A stretch of 5,631 nucleotides of DNA from Planctomycetota bacterium (lineage in GTDB: Bacteria; Planctomycetota; Phycisphaerae; UBA1845; PWPN01): contig CP070790.1 in the NCBI GenBank assembly GCA_020346805.1, positions 1,806,375 to 1,812,005 on the forward strand, read 5' to 3'. Below are positions 1 to 5,246 of this stretch, in pieces. The notes beneath the pieces were generated by a model. The model was not told the origin of the DNA. It saw only the letters and a program-made list of their open reading frames with translations, and searched no databases. The position numbers and the translations under genes were made by a program. Numbering within the stretch: the stretch's first letter is position 1; every line of letters begins with the position of its first letter.

Positions 1-674
1 ATTTGTACGGGTTTGTTCAGTCCCGACATTAACAAGGCGCCGACCGATTCGAATGATTCGCCGCCAATGCGTTCGATTTCTTGATTGCGGAAAGTAATGA
101 GGTGCGTGGGATCGGCGTAAACGCTGGATTTTTCCGGCCAAGTCAAATCCTGATCCGGGGGGCTTCTATAAGTCAGCCAGATCCAAAGAACCGGCTCCAG
201 GTTCACGTCGTCGGCCAGGGCGGTTTGCTTGAGAATATTAATATCGTCGCGGCCGAAGTGACAATGCATATCCGCCGAGTACCATCCTTCTTTGGCCATG
301 TTCACCCAACGCTTCATGATGATATCGACCTGGGTAGTTCGATTTTCACTTACCACCACCTTTTGATCGACGGGGAAATATTCCTTGCCGCGTTCTATAT
401 GAACAATACCCCTGGAAGCCGGCACCTCGATGAGGAATTTTCCGTCGCAGGAAAAGCTGCGGTCCCTAAGGTAAATGGTGCAGGATTTGGTGAGGGGTTT
501 GTAATAGCGAGTTCCATCAATTTGAACCCAGGCACGAGAGGGTTGGGGGGTATTACTGCCCTGCTCGTGTACGGTAACGGATATTTTCCCCATAAGGGCC
601 TGGGCCGATGTGGTCCAGCCAAACAGCGGCAGCAAAAACATTATTGCAGTTTGTATATAGGGCAATTTACGCAT
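1..674 (-). CDS. Secreted CehA/McbA-like PHP metallohydrolase (5' part; runs off the left edge)
   Basis: Translating the minus strand from the ATG at 674 gives 224 codons with no stop, open to the window edge, so the C-terminal half or more is missing. Residues 1-26 form a signal peptide: K3, a hydrophobic stretch over 9-20, and a likely cut after TSAQA. Residues 28-120 look like a beta-sandwich of the carboxypeptidase-regulatory type (GKISVTV, DGKFLIEVPAS, ERGKEYFPV). The motif KEGWYSADMHCHFGRDD (128-144) then opens a PHP domain; H137 and H139 are the expected first metal ligands. FRNQEIERIGG (195-205) and LLMSGLNKPV (214-223) match the style of planctomycete CehA/McbA-family proteins. The family is named after hydrolases of carbaryl-type esters; the substrate here is unknown. 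An exported enzyme is likely. The ribosome site is weak (GGTGA, five bases before ATG). An in-frame GTG at 683 is a less likely start. Confidence 0.8.
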   Translation of the reverse strand, partial: MRKLPYIQTAIMFLLPLFGWTTSAQALMGKISVTVHEQGSNTPQPSRAWVQIDGTRYYKPLTKSCTIYLRDRSFSCDGKFLIEVPASRGIVHIERGKEYFPVDQKVVVSENRTTQVDIIMKRWVNMAKEGWYSADMHCHFGRDDINILKQTALADDVNLEPVLWIWLTYRSPPDQDLTWPEKSSVYADPTHLITFRNQEIERIGGESFESVGALLMSGLNKPVQ

Positions 675-722
675 TTTGGTCACCGTATGTAAAACCAACC
701 AACCCATAATATGATAGCGATA

Positions 723-750
723 ATTATATTTGTATAGTGTTGAAAAACAA
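723..750 (-). promoter_or_regulatory. Candidate sigma70-like promoter of the metallohydrolase gene
   Basis: On the minus strand TTGTTT (750 to 745) is followed after 16 bases by a perfect TATAAT (728 to 723). The predicted transcript start near 716 leaves a leader of about 42 bases before the ATG at 674. The region is AT-rich, so chance matches are easy, but position and spacing are right. Confidence 0.45.
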
Positions 751-782
751 GTTGGCATCTTTAGGTAAAACACTACAATATA
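725..782. repeat. Imperfect inverted repeat in the divergent promoter region (possible operator)
   Basis: The left arm TATATTTGTATAGTGTT (725-741) is mirrored by AACACTACAATATA (769-782). The inner seven bases, TAGTGTT/AACACTA (735-741 and 769-775), pair perfectly; the outer parts align with three bases of gap. The left arm overlaps the minus-strand -10 box and the right arm covers the plus-strand -10 box. Each arm therefore sits where a bound regulator could block one promoter. Arm centres are about 42 bases apart, roughly four helical turns. No regulator gene is in view, so an operator role is inference. Confidence 0.4.
752..779 (+). promoter_or_regulatory. Candidate sigma70-like promoter of the rhodanese/CoA-disulfide reductase operon
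   Basis: TTGGCA (752-757, five of six consensus bases) and TACAAT (774-779, five of six) are separated by 16 bases. The predicted start near 786 leaves a leader of about 42 bases before the ATG at 828. It lies directly back to back with the minus-strand promoter at 723-750. Confidence 0.5.
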
Positions 783-827
783 GCGTGAGTAATAAGACAC
801 GGTTTTGACTAATAGTGAGACAAAGAT

Positions 828-1358
828 ATGCGAAACGTAGCACCCGAAAAGATCGGCGAATGGACCGGCAAGTTTATCGATGTACGTAATTTTGACGAGT
901 TTACTTCCGAACGATTGGATAAGGCTCGGTGTGTTCCCCTCGATCGTGTGATGACGGAAGCGAGTAAGTGGGACACATCCGAGCAGATATTGTTGATCTG
1001 TAAAAGCGGGATGCGGTCGTCCAAGGCCGGCGAGCAACTTGAGCAGGCGGGATTTACGCAGGTTTATACAGTTCCCGGCGGTCTTGATGCCTGCAAAAAT
1101 GCGGGGCTGAATATTATTGTCGAACGAAAAACCATTCCTGTGTATAGGCAGGTTATGATAGGGGCAGGAATCGTCCTGTTAATAGGATTGGGATTATCCT
1201 TTATCAATCCGTGGTTCATCCTGATAGATTGGTTTGCAGCGGCTATGCTGTTTATAGCCGGGGTAACCGGTTTTTGTCCGATGATGAAGATTCTCAGTAA
1301 GATGCCGTGGAATGCGCAGGCGGTTTGTCCGCCAAACACTACCAATGCAAAAGGATAA
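828..1358 (+). CDS. YgaP-like membrane-anchored rhodanese (rhodanese + DUF2892)
   Basis: A 176-residue protein, close to the size of E. coli YgaP. Residues 2-98 form a single rhodanese domain: IDVRNFDEF (17-25), then the active-site loop CKSGMR (58-63) with C58 as the sulfur-carrying cysteine, and VPGGLDACKNAG (82-93). Two hydrophobic helices follow (about 108-126 and 129-148), ending in GFCPMMKILSKMPWN (148-162), the signature of the DUF2892 membrane tail. The rhodanese domain should face the cytoplasm and carry sulfur as a persulfide. Oddities: C35 stands in the usual ARNVPL stretch, and C89 replaces the tryptophan common in GG(I/L)DAW. With C58, C150 and C167 the protein has five cysteines. 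An in-frame TGA at 816-818 makes 828 the first possible ATG; its ribosome site is weak. The next gene starts three bases after the stop, so the two are surely cotranscribed. Physiological donor and acceptor are not shown by sequence. Confidence 0.9.
   Translation: MRNVAPEKIGEWTGKFIDVRNFDEFTSERLDKARCVPLDRVMTEASKWDTSEQILLICKSGMRSSKAGEQLEQAGFTQVYTVPGGLDACKNAGLNIIVERKTIPVYRQVMIGAGIVLLIGLGLSFINPWFILIDWFAAAMLFIAGVTGFCPMMKILSKMPWNAQAVCPPNTTNAKG
1351..1355 (+). promoter_or_regulatory. Ribosome binding site of the reductase gene, inside the end of the rhodanese gene
   Basis: AAGGA lies six bases before the ATG at 1362 and overlaps the last codons of the upstream gene, whose TAA is at 1356-1358. Ribosomes finishing the first gene stop on the start site of the second, which implies translational coupling. 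Confidence 0.7.
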
Positions 1359-1361
1359 ACA

Positions 1362-3005
1362 ATGTCAGTACCCAAAATTGTGATCGTAGGTGGCGTTGCC
1401 GGCGGGGCCAGTGCGGCAACTCGCGCCCGGCGAATGAATGAGTCGGCTGAAATCGTAATCTTCGAGAGGGGGCGGGACGTTTCATTCGCCAACTGTGGCT
1501 TACCATACCACATCTGTGAAAAGATCAAGGATCGCAAGAAACTGTTGCTTGCCACCCCGGAGTATTTCAAAAATACCTTTCGAATTCGCGTATGCACACA
1601 ACACGAAGTAACCAGGATAGATCGTAAAGCAAAGCGGGTTGAAGTAGTCGAGCTTACTACAGGAAGGAATTTCCATGAATCTTACGACAAATTAATCCTG
1701 GCCCCGGGTGCCGATCCGATTGTGCCGCCTTGGAAGGGAATAAATTGCGACAATGTGTTTACGCTGCGCGATCTGACGGACATGGATCGGATCAAGGCAT
1801 ACGTTAGCACCGGCCAAGCCAAACAGGCAGTGGTTATCGGTGCAGGATACATCGGCCTGGAAATGGTTGAAGTCCTCAGTGAACTCGGTTTAAACGTCTC
1901 GCTGGTGGAACTTGAACCACAAGTTATGCCGCTACTCGATCCGGAGATGGCCAGAGAAATTCAAATTATTCTGCGAAACAACGATGTCGAGTTGTACTTG
2001 GGAAGCCAGGTTGAGAATCTGGTGGTAGAAAGTGATAGTGTTAAAGCGGTCAAATTCGCCAACGGCAAAGAGCTGGCGGCGGACATGGTACTTATTTCCA
2101 TCGGTGTCCGGCCTAATACGAAACTTGCCGTCGAATCCGGATTGACCATCGGATCAAGCGGTGCTATCTCGGTTAACGAATTCATGCAAACCAACGATCC
2201 GGATATTTATGCGGCCGGCGATGCGGTGGAGGTGGTGCATGGAGTTACGGGCCAACCAATGCTGATTCCGTTGGCCGGCCCGGCTAATCGAAACGGTCGT
2301 TTGGCCGGCAAACACGCCGCCACCGGACGAGTTCGAAGTGCGACTCCGGCTTTGGGAACAGCCACCGTCGGCATATTCGGCAAACAGGCGGCTATGACCG
2401 GATTGAGTTCCAAGGAAGCTCGCAAGTCAGGCATACCTTATGATGTCTCATACGCTATTCGTCCCCATCACGCTGGCTATTATCCCGGGGCCGAACAGAT
2501 GATTTTGAAATTAATTTATGATCCTGAGAGCGGCAGGATTCTTGGCGCCCAGTCCGTCGGTGGGGCGGGGGTAGATAAAAGAATCGATGTTATGTCCACG
2601 ACGATACACTTTCGAGGCACTATCGATGATCTTGCAGGATTGGACCTGGCCTATGCCCCCCAGTTCGGGTCGGCCAAGGATCCGATACATATCGCAGCGT
2701 TCGTAGCCCAAAATCAAAGCGACGGTCTTATTGAGCAGCGACTACCGGGTGATGTACCTGATATTGGCCAATTGATAGATGTTCGCAGCGAAGCGGAATT
2801 TGCCGCCGGATCACTTCAGGGAGCAAGAAATATCCCGCTATCAAATATAAGAGACAACCTCTCAAAGCTGAACAAGGATGAGCCGGTATATGTGTACTGC
2901 GGCGTGGGTCAGCGTTCGTACAACGCCGCCCGAATACTGATGCAATCCGGATTCAAAGAGGTTTGGAATCTGGCAGGGGGGTATCGCTTAAATAAACAAA
3001 AATAG
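1362..3005 (+). CDS. CoA-disulfide / persulfide reductase with C-terminal rhodanese domain (CoADR-RHD)
   Basis: A 547-residue flavoprotein of the size usual for CoADR-rhodanese fusions. Visible parts: N-terminal FAD fold with VGGVAGGASAA (9-19); redox cysteine C45 in SFANCGLPYHI; NAD(P)H-binding VVIGAGYIGLEM (157-168); second FAD motif IYAAGDA (282-288); dimerisation domain from about 325 to 446 with GYYPGAEQM (372-380) and YAPQFGSAKDP (431-441), whose tyrosines match those near the active cysteine in this family; and a rhodanese domain (about 465-545) with LIDVRSEAEF and active loop CGVGQR (C513-R518). Known relatives reduce CoA disulfide, CoA persulfide or polysulfide with NAD(P)H, for example Shewanella Npsr and Bacillus CoADR-RHD. 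The rhodanese Cys is thought to deliver sulfur to C45 with bound CoA. Cytoplasmic; no signal peptide. An extra cysteine, C52, follows C45 by seven residues. It forms an operon with the upstream rhodanese gene. The family call is firm; the true substrate is open. Confidence 0.93.
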   Translation: MSVPKIVIVGGVAGGASAATRARRMNESAEIVIFERGRDVSFANCGLPYHICEKIKDRKKLLLATPEYFKNTFRIRVCTQHEVTRIDRKAKRVEVVELTTGRNFHESYDKLILAPGADPIVPPWKGINCDNVFTLRDLTDMDRIKAYVSTGQAKQAVVIGAGYIGLEMVEVLSELGLNVSLVELEPQVMPLLDPEMAREIQIILRNNDVELYLGSQVENLVVESDSVKAVKFANGKELAADMVLISIGVRPNTKLAVESGLTIGSSGAISVNEFMQTNDPDIYAAGDAVEVVHGVTGQPMLIPLAGPANRNGRLAGKHAATGRVRSATPALGTATVGIFGKQAAMTGLSSKEARKSGIPYDVSYAIRPHHAGYYPGAEQMILKLIYDPESGRILGAQSVGGAGVDKRIDVMSTTIHFRGTIDDLAGLDLAYAPQFGSAKDPIHIAAFVAQNQSDGLIEQRLPGDVPDIGQLIDVRSEAEFAAGSLQGARNIPLSNIRDNLSKLNKDEPVYVYCGVGQRSYNAARILMQSGFKEVWNLAGGYRLNKQK

Positions 3006-3045
3006 ATATCGTCTCCAATCCCATCCAAAACTTTATGGACATATC
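2990..3045 (-). terminator. Weak intrinsic terminator candidate for the glycoside hydrolase gene
   Basis: Between the convergent genes GATAT(C)GTC (3005-3013) can pair with GACATATC (3038-3045): eight pairs with one bulged C. On the minus strand the stem is followed by TATTTTTGTTTATT (3003 down to 2990). This T-rich run overlaps the last codons and stop of the reductase gene. The stem is AT-rich with a long loop, so efficiency is doubtful. In the plus direction no T run follows, and no clear terminator for the sulfur operon was found. Confidence 0.3.
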
Positions 3046-4991
3046 GGCTGTTGGTTCGGCCCACCCATACGTGCCTGGAACAGAGTGAAGTCGTTCAGGT
3101 CCACATCGTTGTCGTTGTCCAGATCCGTAGGAGCGCAAAGCGGTTCTTGCTGATTTCCGGTGCCGGACAAACAGGCCTGGAAAAATCCGAAATCCTCCTG
3201 GTCAACATCATTATCATTATCAAAGTCGGCCATTGAGCGAACGGTAACGCCCCAGCTTTCGGTATCCGAACCTGCGGTATTGGTCGCTTGGATTTCAATA
3301 GTAATAGGGTCGCAGACGTCGGATGCCCCGGGCGTCCATCCGGATACCAGACCGTCATTGGTTACCTGTAAATCGTATGGTCCCTGCAAGACATGCCAAA
3401 TAGGAGAAGGATCACCCTGTTGAAGAGTTAGTTGCTTGACATATTCCTGGCCCTCCAAGGCTTGGTCGGGATCGAGAATAACCTCGGCAATCACCGGTGA
3501 CTCTAACGAAGCCCCTTCCATAGCCAACTGTATCCAATCGCATTTGATGTAGGCCTGATCCAGCCAATAGGTGCGGAGCTCCAGATCCTGTTGTCCGGTG
3601 CTGGTAAAGTTCAAGACAAAAAGCTGCCAGGTATTGGAAGCTGTAAAATCGTGACGATATACCTGTTGGGAAGCCAATGTGCCACTGCTGTAAACGTCAA
3701 TTGTAAGTACATGATCGTTGTTGCCGGTGTTGTCGTCAATCATCAGGCACCAGGCCACTTTGTGATTGCCGGCAGAAACGGTATCGATGCCCGGCCCTCT
3801 GGTTAAATACCCTGCCCCATCCAGACTAACAGTCGCCGACCAGACAAATCCTTCCTTCCGGCCAATATCATGGGTCAATTGCTCCTCATATTCCGCCTGA
3901 TATCGGCGAATCTTGACATCTGTTGAGCCGATCTGGCTATAAATGTTATGGGCAACGGTCAATTCTTCAGGAGGAATGATTGGGGCAAACTGATCGTAAA
4001 GCCTCCCCTCGGAATTGCTCATATCGAAACTTCGCCGAGGCCGATAGTCTCCAGCATCTCGATTACTGCCGTTATGCAGACACCAGCCGGCCGCTTCGGC
4101 AATCTTTCCGCCCGTACAGTCGCGATAAAAATCCTCTATGGTTGGATCGAAGGTGCTGGTGTTCCAATCTTCACGAAAGGGCTCCTGCAGATGGAAAGGA
4201 ATGCGGAACCCGAGGTTATTCATCCAGGTAACACATTTCTGCACGGTGCCCACCGTCAGGGAAGGGACATCTTCATAACGGCCGAGATGCGGGGCAAAAA
4301 ACTGGCAATGGGTAGTGGTGTAAAAGGTGTTCAATTCAGCTTGTGTATCAAAAGCACCATGTCCGGTTTTCGAGACGGTGCACAAACGATCGGGATCGAT
4401 AGCATGAACGGCATCGATAAGCTGGCCACATTCGGAAAGACTTACGAACCTGTTACGGGTAGTTACGTTATGCTCGTTGGCCAGATCGAAATAAACATTC
4501 CGATAGGGTAACAGTTCATTGGTCAAGGTATTGACCTGTGCCAGATGTTCGGTTTGATTGGTTGGTGCACTGGGCCATTCTGAACCATCAGAGCGTTGCC
4601 AGGTACAGTCCACGATCATTCCCCGGTTGTTGCACTCGGTGATTAACGTTTTGAGCCGGGACATATAAGGTTCGCGGATGGCGCCGCTTCGGGTCATGCA
4701 AGCATAATCGTTACCGCCCGATCCATACGGGAATGCCCAAATCACCCATACGCGTATCCAGTTGAAACCGTCGGCTTGCATATCATCCAAATCAGCGGTG
4801 ACCCAGCTTGGCGTGGAAATGGAACAACCCCCGTAATAACTGACCCCATTTAAAAAAGTGGGCTCACCGTCAATGGTGAAGAATCTACCGTCGGGCGTAA
4901 TCCCAATTTCCACGCCCTGGACGGCCACAAGCGGTACCAGCGATGCGAAGGCGAAAATAACGACCAGAAGGCAGCACAGGGGATATCTCAT
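3033..4991 (-). CDS. Secreted clan GH-A glycoside hydrolase (GH5-like) with beta-sandwich, Ig-like and dockerin-like modules
   Basis: A 652-residue protein in five parts. (1) Signal peptide 1-26 (MRYPLCCLLVV... ending AVQG). (2) TIM barrel, about 28-345: FNWIRVW (77-83) with the conserved strand-2 arginine R80; FDLANEHN (168-175) with E173 as likely acid/base after strand 4; H235 in FAPHLGR; PFHLQEPF (265-272) with E270 as likely nucleophile on strand 7; W303 on strand 8. (3) Beta-sandwich, about 358-492 (RYQAEYEEQLTHDIGR..., LDVYSSG-type strands), resembling galactose-binding/carbohydrate-binding modules. (4) Ig-like He_PIG-type domain, about 498-586 (GLVSGWTPGASD). (5) Two EF-hand-like repeats, 589-641, as in dockerin type I and planctomycete exoproteins. 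The pattern implies an exported polysaccharide-degrading enzyme; exact GH family and substrate cannot be told by eye. The mature protein has 16 cysteines, fitting an oxidising compartment. The frame is open to an ATG at 5087, but the signal peptide and a strong ribosome site fix the start at 4991. Confidence 0.85.
   Translation of the reverse strand: MRYPLCCLLVVIFAFASLVPLVAVQGVEIGITPDGRFFTIDGEPTFLNGVSYYGGCSISTPSWVTADLDDMQADGFNWIRVWVIWAFPYGSGGNDYACMTRSGAIREPYMSRLKTLITECNNRGMIVDCTWQRSDGSEWPSAPTNQTEHLAQVNTLTNELLPYRNVYFDLANEHNVTTRNRFVSLSECGQLIDAVHAIDPDRLCTVSKTGHGAFDTQAELNTFYTTTHCQFFAPHLGRYEDVPSLTVGTVQKCVTWMNNLGFRIPFHLQEPFREDWNTSTFDPTIEDFYRDCTGGKIAEAAGWCLHNGSNRDAGDYRPRRSFDMSNSEGRLYDQFAPIIPPEELTVAHNIYSQIGSTDVKIRRYQAEYEEQLTHDIGRKEGFVWSATVSLDGAGYLTRGPGIDTVSAGNHKVAWCLMIDDNTGNNDHVLTIDVYSSGTLASQQVYRHDFTASNTWQLFVLNFTSTGQQDLELRTYWLDQAYIKCDWIQLAMEGASLESPVIAEVILDPDQALEGQEYVKQLTLQQGDPSPIWHVLQGPYDLQVTNDGLVSGWTPGASDVCDPITIEIQATNTAGSDTESWGVTVRSMADFDNDNDVDQEDFGFFQACLSGTGNQQEPLCAPTDLDNDNDVDLNDFTLFQARMGGPNQQPICP
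3090..3227 (-). repeat. Two dockerin-like EF-hand repeats encoded in tandem
   Basis: Residues 589-600 (DFDNDNDVDQED, 3192-3227) and 623-634 (DLDNDNDVDLND, 3090-3125) are 12-residue calcium-loop motifs with Asp at loop positions 1, 3, 5, 7, 9 and 12. Both are followed by F(G/T)xFQA. The repeats lie 34 residues (102 bases) apart, separated by a linker with C607 and C619. Such pairs fold as one calcium-binding module. Confidence 0.8.
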
Positions 4992-4996
4992 GATTG

Positions 4997-5002
4997 CTCC
5001 TT
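4997..5002 (-). promoter_or_regulatory. Ribosome binding site that fixes the start of the glycoside hydrolase
   Basis: The minus strand reads AAGGAG (5002 to 4997) five bases before the ATG at 4991. This favours that ATG over the in-frame ATG at 5087, which would put 32 non-signal residues ahead of the signal peptide. Confidence 0.85.
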
Positions 5003-5042
5003 TCCACGAACGATCAATATAAATACTTACCATACAAGTACT

Positions 5043-5048
5043 ATTATA
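5043..5048 (-). promoter_or_regulatory. Candidate -10 box of the glycoside hydrolase gene
   Basis: A perfect TATAAT lies on the minus strand, preceded by TTGGG. No good -35 hexamer is found at 16-18 bases. The nearest, CTGACC, is 23 bases away, so the promoter may need an activator or another sigma factor. A start near 5036 would give a leader of about 45 bases. Confidence 0.35.
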
Positions 5049-5116
5049 CCCAAATTGCATATTAATAGCTTGGTCAGGTTTATTCAAAATAAATACAGCA
5101 GGCAGCCTCTATACAC

Positions 5117-5144
5117 TTGCCCCATTTTTTATCGGATATATAAT
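5117..5144 (+). promoter_or_regulatory. Candidate sigma70-like promoter of the radical SAM gene
   Basis: TTGCCC (5117-5122, four of six consensus bases) is followed after 16 bases by a perfect TATAAT (5139-5144). The predicted start near 5151 gives an untranslated leader of about 96 bases. Confidence 0.45.
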
Positions 5145-5150
5145 ACTTCT

Positions 5151-5246
5151 GTTACATTTTCAAAGATGTGGCGACCGTTCCGACGGTAGTACGACATTTC
5201 AATCGTCGGGGTAAGCCAATTCACATGGGCTTAAGGAGGCACATTA
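5151..5246 (+). promoter_or_regulatory. Hairpin-rich 5' leader of the radical SAM gene
   Basis: Several short perfect stems fit into the leader: ACCGT-TCCG-ACGGT (5174-5187); CGAC/GTCG (5192-5195 with 5205-5208); and TAAGCC/GGCTTA (5212-5217 with 5228-5233). The last stem runs into the first base of the ribosome site AAGGAGG (5233-5239). A further stem, AGATGT/ACATTT (5164-5169 with 5194-5199, one G-U pair), would enclose the first hairpin and exclude the second. I do not recognise a known riboswitch, in particular no cobalamin or cyclic-di-GMP consensus. A regulatory role is inference. Confidence 0.3.

Noticed and set aside
81..692. A 203-residue open frame on the plus strand
   Set aside because: It lies antisense to the metallohydrolase, has no ribosome site or domain motif, and reads as low-complexity shadow protein. 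The minus-strand frame has a signal peptide and the PHP DMHCH motif.
693..704. Three AACC tetranucleotide copies in the metallohydrolase leader, considered as a phase-variable repeat
   Set aside because: Three copies are too few for slippage-driven switching and are expected by chance.
1064..1597. A 177-residue open frame on the minus strand
   Set aside because: It is antisense to the firmly identified rhodanese and reductase genes, spans their junction, and has no recognisable motif.
3948..4511. A 187-residue open frame on the plus strand
   Set aside because: It is a shadow of the glycoside hydrolase barrel, whose frame carries the catalytic motifs and a strong start site.
4992..5087. N-terminal extension of the glycoside hydrolase to the upstream ATG at 5087
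   Set aside because: The extension has no ribosome site and would bury the signal peptide; its DNA contains the likely promoter and the AAGGAG site of the downstream start.
5151..5246. Guanidine-II (mini-ykkC), cyclic-di-GMP or cobalamin riboswitch
   Set aside because: ACGG and ACGA occur at 5183 and 5191, but not as hairpin tetraloops; the conserved cores of the other classes are not present.
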